From Thalassiosira profunda (Eukaryota > Bacillariophyta > Thalassiosirophyceae > Thalassiosirales > Thalassiosiraceae): DNA of 10,964 bases. Below the pieces are notes generated by a model, which saw only the letters and a list, made by a program, of their open reading frames with translations, searched no databases and was not told the DNA's origin. The stretch is from positions 1 through 10,964 of the forward strand of contig JALLAP010000775.1 in assembly GCA_036939355.1 (NCBI GenBank), given 5' to 3'. Position numbers and translations under genes: made by a program. This document shows, one piece after another, positions 1 through 7,409 of the stretch. The stretch's first letter is position 1, and the number at the start of each line of letters is the position of its first letter.

Positions 1-1
1 C

Positions 2-2529
2 ATCGTCGCCGAAGATCTAGATCGAATCGGTGACAGTGGTGTGTGCAGTTCATTGAGTGTGCTGGGGAGCATATTCACGCGGACAAATATGTACTACAAA
101 GAAAGGAAAGGGGTCAAGCTGCTCCGTCGAATGATTGCTAGCTTTCAGAATATGCATGGGTTCAGAAACCTCATCGCGTACCTGAATGCACGGGTTAATA
201 CGCCTCAGTTCCCTGACATGCTATTGGTCTCGCATCTCCTTCGAGCGATGCATGATGTATTTCCCCCTCCCACTCGGTCCCAGGAGCATGAGTCCTTTGA
301 TCCTACTCGCGATGAGGCATATGCGATGGTACAGTTGGTGATGAAGCATATAGAGGGGTTCATGACTAGTGACGACGATGCAACAGAGGGTGTTGAAAAG
401 GTGCTTCCTCCCTTGAATGCAATTTACTGCAAGCTATCTGAGTTTGATCCTCAGCGCTTCCATTTCGACTTGAGAGCATCTTTCACATTCTGGAGGAGGC
501 TCACTCTGAAAATGATGCACTCAAACAGTCATCAGGTGATGTTGTCTGGGTGGGACCAAATCGCTGACCTCGTCGAGGCCAGTGACAGGATGCGCCCCCC
601 GCCGAGAGCGTACCTCGTTGAAGGGGCAGGGACAGGTTACGTCAATGGGGAATATGTGATTGATCCCAGTATGACCACGGAACTTGGGCATGCAAAACCG
701 TTCGTCTGTTCTCCTGGTGGTTGTTGGCAATACCACCGTGCGTTGTCCCGGGATTTGGCTGACGCGGAAGGAAATCCCGTGCCCTGGGCTGGGAAGACGC
801 TCACTCTCTTTCGGTGCACGATGCGCTCCCAGCACAAGTGGTGGTTCCTCTCGATTCCCGACGAGGACGAGCCTGGGACCGACAAAGATGTCGACTACTA
901 TCAACACAAGTCGAAGAGGGAGGAGTTGCAGCCACACTTTCAGGTTGGCTCACTTGCCGAGCTGGGCAAGATCCTGCGCCATCATTGAAGACGATTGGCA
1001 TCATGGTTCCACAGGGCGAGGAGGAACGTACATCTGATCGCGAGTTGGCCAAGTGGGCGATCGAAAACAAGCTAGTTGAACTAGCTCTTGGAGACTCGAC
1101 CAATGCCGAGATTGTCAAAAGGGCAACTGGGCTGGTAAAGTTTCTGGCTAGGATGTGCAACGACGCTTTTGCATCCCCCAAGAAGCATTGCCTCCAGGCG
1201 TCGCACTTGTCTGTTGCATCGCAATCAATCGAACAGACAACAGACGCCATGGCCTCAGCGCAGATGCATCTCCTTCTGCTCACCATCCACGAGTCGCTTC
1301 CTGAGAGACTCCGCGAAATGATTCCTCGCATTTCAACGGGCGCCACCTTGCGAAGAATCGAGCTCAATGATCCCACCCTGCTGAAATTGAAAGTCGGTAG
1401 CAGTTTCGCGCTTGACAGCACCGATGAAGAAATGGGCGTATTTGATCCAGCCAAAGGTTCTTACTTCAGTCTTGGCCACTTCATCGGAGCAAATACTCAC
1501 TTGGAAGATATTCATTTTGACAGCTCAATTGATGCAGAGGATGTGGACCCGCTCCCATCGAACGACACACTTGAGCAGTTGTTCGAAGGCTTGCAGCAAA
1601 ACAGTTCTATCAAGTCGCTTGAACTAGATAACTGTGCTGAGATATCGCAAGCTACGGGAGCTGAAATCTTGACTGCATTCAGGGAGAGAACGGTCAAGCT
1701 GGCGGCTATCTCCTTGTTTGATTACAACCTTGAAAATGGGGGAGTCCACGCCCTTGCATCGCTGCTGGGCGCATGCCCTCTCAAAAAGATTGACCTTCCA
1801 GGTAATACTATTGGCGATATCGAGCTCGTGGAGATCATCGCGGCAATCCGAGATCACAGTCAGCTAGAGACGCTTGTCTTGAGTGACAACAACATTGCGG
1901 ATGTGGATCCACTGGTGGGCCTGCTCAGCAGCCCGCAATGCAGTCTTGTCACTCTCTCACTCAACAACAACCAAATTGACAGTGGTGGGGCTATTGCGTT
2001 GGCCCGTGCTCTCGCCCGAAACAGGAGGCTAGTGAAGCTCGATCTCGCCGAAAATGGTAGGATTACTTGGGGGACAGAGGCCTTTGAAGCTTTCTCTCAA
2101 TTGATCTGTGACACATCAAGTGTCAATGCCACCTATCTGTCCAATCACAACCTCGAGAGCATTGGATTTTCAGTTGACAGGGATCAGGATGATAATCTAC
2201 GTCACAACCTTCGATTGAATGCTTCCGCGGACAAAAAGATCGTGGCAATGAAAAAGACCCTTTGTTACCACGCACAGATCGACATGATGCCCCTTTTTGA
2301 ATGGGACCTGAAAGCTTTGCCCTTGGCAGTCCGTTGGTTTGACGAAGCGAAGGCACTCTCTGATGAACTTGAGGACGATTACGATTGGATGAGGATGGTG
2401 CGGATGGGGACGAGTCTTGCTGCTGGAAAACTCGAAGCAATCTACCAATTCACTCGGGGTATGCCGACACTACTCGTTGCACCGGCCTTGCGCGATGGGG
2501 CGGGGTTCCAGAGGGAAAGTGAGGAATGA
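2..2529 (+). CDS. Large USP-scaffold-like / leucine-rich repeat protein, 5'-partial, one frame break
   Basis: The frame is open from base 2 with no convincing ATG, so the gene starts left of the window. Bases 2-943 are read in one frame and about 946-2529 in another; continuity of a domain across the break argues for one gene. Order: helical repeats (about 60-600, with MHGFRNLIAYL and WDQIADLVEAS) resembling the non-catalytic scaffold of USP9X/USP34-type ubiquitin hydrolases; a beta-rich module (about 611-970) with GAGTGYVNGEYV, WWFLSIP and PGTDKDVDYY; more scaffold (ELAKWAIENKLVELALGDS, about 1045-1330); seven leucine-rich repeats (about 1600-2170; e.g. LETLVLSDNNI, LVTLSLNNNQI); and a helical tail with EWDLKALPLAVRWF and KLEAIYQFTRGMPTL, a tail style I associate with diatom LRR and ankyrin proteins. 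No C19 peptidase Cys or His box is visible. Its role is not known to me; a protein-interaction scaffold is an inference. The stop is TGA at 2527. The gene is convergent with lipoyl synthase, 120 nt apart. Confidence 0.65.
929..946 (+). other. Frame break (about one base missing) inside the LRR/scaffold gene
   Basis: Upstream frame coding ends with a chance-looking tail GSLAELGKILRHH and TGA at 986. In the frame used downstream, the same bases encode GWLTCRAGQDPAPSLK, which is the expected end of the beta module (a GW followed by a Gly-Asp-Pro-rich strand) and runs on into the LRR frame without a stop. The switch fits a single-base deletion (or a two-base insertion) in the stretch gccacactttcaggttgg. 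A short intron (944-990 or 944-1014, GT...AG, 47 or 71 nt) would also restore frame, but it would delete the GW strand and its donor GTTGGC is poor. Confidence 0.55.
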
Positions 2530-2649
2530 GGCAGGGCATGCGACTTCTGTCTTCATGATGAAGGACTGTGGCCTGAATTTCGCCTCTTGGTTCATGTACA
2601 GCGATGCGAAATCAGAAGTAACAATCCTTCGACGAGTCCACTCAACATT

Positions 2650-3906
2650 CTACGCCTGCGCCTCCAGCCTTTCCCTCTCTTTCTCCCGCACCATGTTCTT
2701 CAGGAAGAACTCCCCGGCCTTGTAGCTGCTCCTCACCAGCGGTCCGCTCGCGCAATACTTGAAACCCAGCTCCTCTTCTGCCTCGATCCGCCACTCTTCG
2801 AACTTTTCAGGCGTCACATACTCCTTCACCGGCAGGTGCCGACGCGTGGGTTGCAAATATTGGCCAAAGGTGACGACATCCACCCCGTTGCTGCGCAGGT
2901 CGTTCAGCGTGGTGCGGATCTCGTCGTCGGTCTCCCCCAGACCCAGCATGATGGACGTTTTGGTCAAGATGTTGGGGTTGACTTCCTTGACGTGAGCAAG
3001 CACATTCATGCTCTGCTGGTACCCCGCCCTCCGATCCCGGACCCGTGGCGTCAGCCTCTCCACCGTCTCCACATTGTGCGCAAAGACGTCCAGGCCGGAG
3101 TTTGCAACACTTGTTACCAAGTCCATCTCCCCCCGGAAATCGGGCGTCAGTGCCTCCACGATCAGATTCTTCCCCTTGGCGGTGGTCAGCTGCTTCAGCC
3201 TCTGAACAACCTTCCGGAAGTGGTCGCTCCCCTGATCGTCGAGGTCGTCCCTGTCCACGCTCGTCAACACCACGTAATCCAATCCCCAGTTGGACACCGC
3301 CTCGGCCACCTTGTCGGGCTCGTCGACGTCCAACGGCGGGGGCTTCCGCGACGTTTTCACCGAACAGAACGAGCAGCCGCGGGTGCACGTGTCTCCCATG
3401 ATCATGATTGTTGCGGTGGCAGTGCCAAAGTGCTCGGCCTCCTCGGCGCTGTTGGGGTTATTCTCCCCGTGTCCTCCGCCCCAACAGTCGCCGATGTTGG
3501 GACACCGCGCCTCTTCGCACACGGTGGCGAGGCCGAGGGACCGGACGGTGGACCGGAGCTCCTGATATTTGGGAGATGTGGCCGGTGCAGCCTTGAGCCA
3601 CCGCGGTTTGGGCAAGATTTTGGCGGAACGGGGCGGAGCCTTTTTTCGCCTCGGCGCGGGTTCCTGCGAGGCAAATTCGTGGAGCGACGAGTCCTCTTGG
3701 TCCAGCTGCGCCCGGAGGCTCTCGAGGCGGGAGTGGCTGCTCGGTGCCTCTGCGTCACCGTTGTTGGTGTGGGTCACCTGCACTTGTTGTGCGGCGCCCG
3801 CCGCCGCGGCCGAGGCACATCGCCTCGGAGCCAGATGGCGGGATGTGTGGATGCCGAGCGCCAGGCGCGATGGCCCGCGTAGGAGGTGGGCAGCTGCCGC
3901 CGCCAT
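2650..3906 (-). CDS. LIAS: Lipoyl synthase, mitochondrial
   Basis: Radical-SAM enzyme that inserts two sulfurs into octanoyl groups on lipoate-dependent proteins (pyruvate and 2-oxoglutarate dehydrogenase E2, glycine cleavage H protein). The 418-residue protein carries both diagnostic clusters: the auxiliary 4Fe-4S site CX4CX5C (C130, C135, C141) and the radical-SAM site CX3CX2C (C174, C178, C181 in [11 protein letters not shown]). Also present are HNVET (277-281), the SAM-site region around LGLGE (321-325) and the C-terminal RSSY (392-395), whose Ser ligates the auxiliary cluster. The first ATG in frame is at 3906; the open frame above it has no ATG. Residues 1-40 are rich in Ala, Arg, Leu and His, lack acidic residues and have no hydrophobic core. 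This suits a mitochondrial presequence, not the bipartite signal of a secondary plastid. A short Gly/Asn/Glu-rich insertion (about 143-160) separates the two cluster regions. No intron is needed. Stop TAG at 2650-2652. Confidence 0.96.
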   Translation of the reverse strand: MAAAAAHLLRGPSRLALGIHTSRHLAPRRCASAAAAGAAQQVQVTHTNNGDAEAPSSHSRLESLRAQLDQEDSSLHEFASQEPAPRRKKAPPRSAKILPKPRWLKAAPATSPKYQELRSTVRSLGLATVCEEARCPNIGDCWGGGHGENNPNSAEEAEHFGTATATIMIMGDTCTRGCSFCSVKTSRKPPPLDVDEPDKVAEAVSNWGLDYVVLTSVDRDDLDDQGSDHFRKVVQRLKQLTTAKGKNLIVEALTPDFRGEMDLVTSVANSGLDVFAHNVETVERLTPRVRDRRAGYQQSMNVLAHVKEVNPNILTKTSIMLGLGETDDEIRTTLNDLRSNGVDVVTFGQYLQPTRRHLPVKEYVTPEKFEEWRIEAEEELGFKYCASGPLVRSSYKAGEFFLKNMVREKERERLEAQA

Positions 3907-4111
3907 TATTCGTTCGATTGGGTGGAGCGCGCGGAGTCCGAGTGCAGCTCTAGCAAAAGGCAAAGTGCAGAGTGCAAATAAAGTTTGTAGATACGACTAC
4001 TACGTATTTATCTACCAACTCTCCCCTTCAAAGAGAAAACCAGCCGGCTTCGTTGGTGTTGACTCTCCTCTATCTTTGCATACCTTCATATATCAGCATC
4101 CTTCAAAGTCT
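3907..4111. other. Tandem intergenic spacer between lipoyl synthase and the ER DnaJ gene
   Basis: These 205 bases must hold the lipoyl synthase 5' leader and promoter and the DnaJ 3' UTR. The stretch nearer lipoyl synthase is GC-rich and the middle (about 3965-4020) is AT-rich. No clear TATA box or polyadenylation signal could be placed on the minus strand. Confidence 0.5.
3987..4015. repeat. Short imperfect inverted repeat
   Basis: GTAGATA (3987-3993) is repeated in inverted form as TATCTAC (4009-4015). Inside these arms TACG (3992-3995) and CGTA (4003-4006) also pair if a small bulge is allowed. It sits in the promoter/terminator spacer between two minus-strand genes. It could be a protein-binding dyad or chance; nothing shows function. 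Confidence 0.35.
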
Positions 4112-5323
4112 CTACAACTCGTCCGAACCGCCGCCTCCCAGGATCTTCCGAATGCCCTCCCTCTGCGCATCGGTCAGCGAATCCGGGAAGTCAACGTCAA
4201 ACGTAATGTAAAGGTCCCCGAATCCGCCGCGGCCTCCTCTGCGGGGCATGCCCTTGCCCGTCACACGCATCACATGATCGCATTCCGTAACCCCCGAAAC
4301 CTTGACAGTGAATTTGTGCCCGTCCAAGTGCGTAAATTCGTGGCTGAACCCGGTCTGTTGGTTGAGAATGGAGAATCGGGGTGAGCAGAGAATGAACCCA
4401 ACGGTGGCAAGCAATCACAGCTCAACACAACGATCTGAACTCACCAGCGCATCCACCAGCGGAATCTCCATCGTCACGTACAAATGATCCCCGTCCCGGT
4501 GGAAATGCTCGTCTTGCTCTTGGACGATGACGAAATTCAGGTCCCCCGGGTTCATCCCCGGCTTCTCGTCCGCCACGCCCTCGAATGTGATCGGTTCCCC
4601 GGGATACATCCCCTTGGCCACGTCGATGGTCAACTCGATCTTCTCCGTCTGCGTCTGCCCTCCCGGACACTCCCGGCAGTTGCTCCGCCACATTTTCCCG
4701 GGGGCCACGCACCGCTCGTCCCGCTGCTGCACCTGCTGAACGAACCCCGGGGCGATCTGCTGCATCCGCACCTTGACGCCCGGACCCTGGCATTCCTGGT
4801 TGTTCCGCATGCACTCCTGCCAGTTCACGCACAGCGTCTGCCGGACGTACTCCACCTCAATCGTATCGCCGAGGTACAGCTGCTTCATCGTCACGCGGAG
4901 GGGCACGTCGACGTTGGGCGTCGTCTGCTCGCGCTGCCGCCGCGAGCCGCCGCCGAAGCCGCCGAACCCGAAGTGGCTGAAGATGTCGTCGAACCCGCCG
5001 TGGCCGCCACCCTGCCCCTGGTTCTGTTCGTGCTGCTTCAGCCCCTCCTCGCCGTGCCGGTCGTACACCTTCTTCTTCTCCTCGTCCGTCAGGACCTCGT
5101 ACGCGTAGGCGATCTCGGCGAACTTTTCCGCGGCGCCCTCCTCCTTGTTTTTGTCGGGGTGGAATTCCAGCGATTTGGATCGATATGCCTTCTTTATTTC
5201 CTTTTGCGACGCCGAGCGTTTGAGGCCCAACAATTTGTAGAAGTCCTGCGCGGCATAGGATAGCGAGACTGCAAGCAACGCCAGCAGGAATTGCAGCCCT
5301 GCCGACGGTCGGGGCCGGGTCAT
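4112..5323 (-). CDS. DNAJB11: ER-lumenal DnaJ co-chaperone (ERdj3/DNAJB11-like) with SDEL, one intron
   Basis: Type of J protein that hands unfolded client proteins to the ER Hsp70 BiP. Coding parts are 5323-4445 and 4354-4112, giving 373 residues. A signal peptide (about 1-25, hydrophobic LQFLLALLAVSLSYA) leads straight into a J domain (27-92) with HPD at 55-57. A Gly/Phe-rich linker follows (about 103-126), then two beta-sandwich client-binding regions with six cysteines (165, 171, 178, 205, 216, 219), and THLDGHK and ITFDVDFP near the end as in ERdj3. The last residues are SDEL, a KDEL-type ER retrieval signal. The start ATG at 5323 is the first in frame. The Cys spacing is unlike the CNC pattern I recall for animal ERdj3, and the SDEL is a further difference, so orthology is probable, not proven. 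Divergent from the XRCC3-like gene. Confidence 0.92.
4355..4444 (-). other. Intron of the ER DnaJ gene (90 nt)
   Basis: On the minus strand the donor is CTG|GTGAGT (first intron base 4444) and the acceptor is CAACAG|ACC (last intron base 4355). It is phase 0 and joins ...LVDAL to TGFSHEF..., restoring the conserved DAL-[VT]GF-x-HLDGH run. The length is a multiple of three, but the intron has an in-frame TGA, so retention would truncate the protein after VSSDRCVEL. Confidence 0.92.
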
Positions 5324-5826
5324 GGTGTCTAATAGGAGTGGCAGGGCCGTCAAGAGGGTCTGGCGGGGACTGCAAGCCGAAGCTGCAAGGGGGGCGGGTG
5401 TGCTGGAGCGAGTGAAATGACGAGGGACGAGGGAGAGGTGCGCTGGTCCTGGTGCTGGCTTTTTTGTGCGGTTGTTAGCAATCCCGAGGGGGGTTATCCA
5501 ATAAATACTTCTGTCTCTAACCCGTTAGTGTTATCCTCTTACCAATTTATTAGCACGTTATACCGATAATTCCACGTGTCTATTATGAGTGTACCCCCTG
5601 TAAAGAGAAATACTCATAAAAGGGGTCGGGAGAAAGTGAGGTAGGGAAGTTTTACCCCCTCTCCTCCTCAGGCTCCACGCCCGCTTCCTGTCCCTGTCCC
5701 CCGCGAGCGTCCTGCCCCTTGCGCGCCCCCGTCGTCGAATGCTCTCTGGGGACCTCTCATTGCCCTGATAAATTGTGGTGACCAGCGTCCGTGCCGCTTC
5801 AGCCGCGGCGCGATGGATTAACGGCA
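5324..5826. promoter_or_regulatory. Divergent intergenic region between ER DnaJ (-) and XRCC3-like (+)
   Basis: These 503 bases separate two gene starts pointing outward, so they hold both promoters and 5' leaders. An AT-rich core (about 5495-5625) lies between GC-rich flanks. It carries two CCAAT boxes on the plus strand (5498-5502 and 5542-5546), a CACGTG G-box/E-box (5573-5578) and an inverted pair TATGAGT (5584-5590) / ACTCATA (5612-5618). No canonical TATA box is clear. Assignment of any element to either gene is inference. No gene is supported here. Confidence 0.55.
5813..5821 (+). promoter_or_regulatory. Minimal upstream ORF (Met-Asp-stop) before the XRCC3-like start
   Basis: ATG GAT TAA lies out of frame with the main ORF and ends five bases before the ATG at 5827. 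If the transcript begins upstream of 5813, this two-codon ORF could reduce initiation at 5827 and favour the ATG at 5869. The transcription start is unknown, so this is tentative. Confidence 0.3.
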
Positions 5827-7335
5827 ATGCTGGGTCGCTCGTGCAGTCATCACATTGGGAGGAAAGCAATGGCGGTGTCCCCCGACTCCGTGGCGGCCGC
5901 AACTGACGCTGGCCAATCAGGTGCCGTCCCGCTCACCGTGACCAATAGCGCGTCGGTGGCGTCTGACGATGGGGCCTGCGGCGGCGTCATTCCGTCCTAT
6001 CCATCGCAGGGGACGTCGCCCCCAAACGCCAACGAACAACCCACGAGGGCGAGGGCGCCGGTGAAAAATCCGTACCTGAAGGAAAAGTCGCCCAGCGACC
6101 CCGTCGCCATTGATGCCAAGACGCGGAAGAGACAGGATTTTATTGATAGATATCACAGGGAGGCGTCCTCAGCCCGGTCCCGGGGAGGGCACGCAGCTTC
6201 CTCGACATCGGCATTGGACATGGTGGGTTCGACCCAGCAGTGGCGTCGGTCGTGGCGGGAAATGTCGTGTGCCGGCGTTAATACGCCGTCAGGAAATAGG
6301 GGGAGTGCACCGCTGAGGCCGAGGCTGTTCCTCTTCAGACGACATGCCCCCGCCAAGAAGCAAATGCAACAACAAATGCAACTCAACCAAATGCAGAGAG
6401 AAGACGACGGAATGGCAGAGAGACCAACAACACCACAGCAGCAGCTACAGCAACATGAGGGCGTGTGGGAGCTGGGGCCGGGCATCACGGAGCTCTCGGG
6501 GGAGGGCGGGGCGGGCAAGACCCAAATCTGCCTCAATCTGTGCGTGACGTGCGCCATGACGCCGTTGCTCTTTCCGGGGGACGACGGTGCCAGCGATGCG
6601 GCCACCTACACGGCGCTCTACGTGACGATGGGCGAGGGGATCCCCTCGGGCACCATTGCGGTGCGGATGGAAAAGATTGCAGCGGCTCGTCTGGCGAGGG
6701 ACGATCCCAACGAAACGAAAGACGTCCTCTCCCGGATAGGGCTGCTGTCGATCCGCAACGAGGAAGAGTTTGTCGACTTTGTGGAGCAGGATTTGCCCCA
6801 GCTGCTGGAAAATCACAACCAACAACAAAAGATCGGCATCGTGGCGTTCGACGGCATCGCCGGCTTCTTCCGCTTCCGCGATCCTTTGTTCCAGCACTCG
6901 CGCAACTCCATGTTCCACATCCAGCGGAGTGCGCGGTTTTTGCGGGTCTCGTCCCAGCTGCGACGGCTGTCGGACGCCTACGACGTTCCCATTTTGATCA
7001 CCAACCAGGTCACTGCCTCGATAGCGCCAGAGGCAGGAGTTGCGTCGCCAGATCCATTGTCGTTTCCCATGAATCCAGAGCAGGTTGAACCTGCGCTGGG
7101 ATTGGCGTGGTCCAACTGTGTTACGACGCGGTATATTTTGCAACGGAAGGATGGGATGATCGCGGCCATGCCGAAGGAGAATGCCAGCACGGATCCTAAA
7201 GGCGGAGGAGACAGGAAACCAGCCCAACGAGAGATGAGAGTGCGAAAGGCGCGTGTGCTTCAATCAGTGAACACGCCACCGGAGCGAGAAGTGTATTTCG
7301 TCATTGATACCGGGCATGTGGTTGCGATCTCGTGA
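5827..7335 (+). CDS. XRCC3: RAD51-paralog recombination protein, XRCC3-like
   Basis: RecA-fold ATPase of homologous recombination; XRCC3 works with RAD51C to support RAD51 filaments and Holliday junction processing. Counting from the ATG at 5827 (502 residues): a long polar N-terminus with KNPYLK (80-85), Walker A GEGGAGKT (225-232) preceded by GITELS, an LYVTMGEG strand (264-271), Walker B-type KIGIVAFD (335-342), SDAYDVPILITNQVT (382-396) and PALGLAWSNCVTTRYIL (422-438). The last two are close to the XRCC3 pattern. The core sits where expected, but a Gln/Met-rich insertion (about 165-212) separates a possible SALD motif (128-131) from GITEL, and the usual TG...LD..LGGG entry is not recognisable. 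The ATG at 5869 is a second candidate start with G at -3 and +4. No intron is needed. XRCC3 versus another RAD51 paralog is a family-level judgement. Confidence 0.8.
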   Translation: MLGRSCSHHIGRKAMAVSPDSVAAATDAGQSGAVPLTVTNSASVASDDGACGGVIPSYPSQGTSPPNANEQPTRARAPVKNPYLKEKSPSDPVAIDAKTRKRQDFIDRYHREASSARSRGGHAASSTSALDMVGSTQQWRRSWREMSCAGVNTPSGNRGSAPLRPRLFLFRRHAPAKKQMQQQMQLNQMQREDDGMAERPTTPQQQLQQHEGVWELGPGITELSGEGGAGKTQICLNLCVTCAMTPLLFPGDDGASDAATYTALYVTMGEGIPSGTIAVRMEKIAAARLARDDPNETKDVLSRIGLLSIRNEEEFVDFVEQDLPQLLENHNQQQKIGIVAFDGIAGFFRFRDPLFQHSRNSMFHIQRSARFLRVSSQLRRLSDAYDVPILITNQVTASIAPEAGVASPDPLSFPMNPEQVEPALGLAWSNCVTTRYILQRKDGMIAAMPKENASTDPKGGGDRKPAQREMRVRKARVLQSVNTPPEREVYFVIDTGHVVAIS

Positions 7336-7409
7336 GACTTGCGCTAGTTTGGAAAAGCTAGTTGGGAAGGTGCATTACTAGTCAACAAATAGTATCGAAT
7401 GCAGTATAC
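7336..7409. other. Convergent 74-nt spacer between XRCC3-like and ECO1-like genes
   Basis: Both 3' UTRs and polyadenylation regions must fit in or run through these bases. A direct repeat GCTAGTT occurs twice, on either side of TGGAAAA. No hairpin terminator is expected in a nuclear genome and none is evident. Confidence 0.5.

Noticed and set aside
944..1014. A short intron explaining the frame change in the first gene
   Set aside because: GT...AG pairs exist (944-990 and 944-1014), but the donor GTTGGC is unlike the GTGAGT/GTAAGT donors seen elsewhere in the window, and splicing would delete the GW strand that completes the beta module. Kept only as an alternative.
2587..3882. Long plus-strand open frame over lipoyl synthase
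   Set aside because: It is antisense to a fully recognisable enzyme, its composition is Leu/Pro/Arg/His-rich as expected from a reversed GC-rich gene, and it has no family motif.
3961..3963. Earlier start for lipoyl synthase
   Set aside because: The codon there is TTG; the ATG at 3906 gives a typical mitochondrial presequence.
4484..5263. Plus-strand open frame over the ER DnaJ gene
   Set aside because: Antisense shadow of a well-supported J protein; no motif and heavily Leu/Val/Arg/Pro-biased.
5351..5353. Earlier start for the ER DnaJ protein
   Set aside because: The codon is TTG; the ATG at 5323 places a standard signal peptide directly before the J domain.
5542..5578. ER stress response element (CCAAT-N9-CCACG) upstream of the ER DnaJ gene
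   Set aside because: CCAAT and CACG/CCACG are both present but the spacing is not nine, and the mammalian ERSE rule may not apply to algae.
5558..5902. Minus-strand open frame in the divergent intergenic region
   Set aside because: It overlaps the start of the XRCC3-like gene, is Arg-rich, and has no domain or sensible context.
6445..7263. Minus-strand open frame over the XRCC3-like gene
   Set aside because: Antisense to the Walker A and B region; no recognisable domain.
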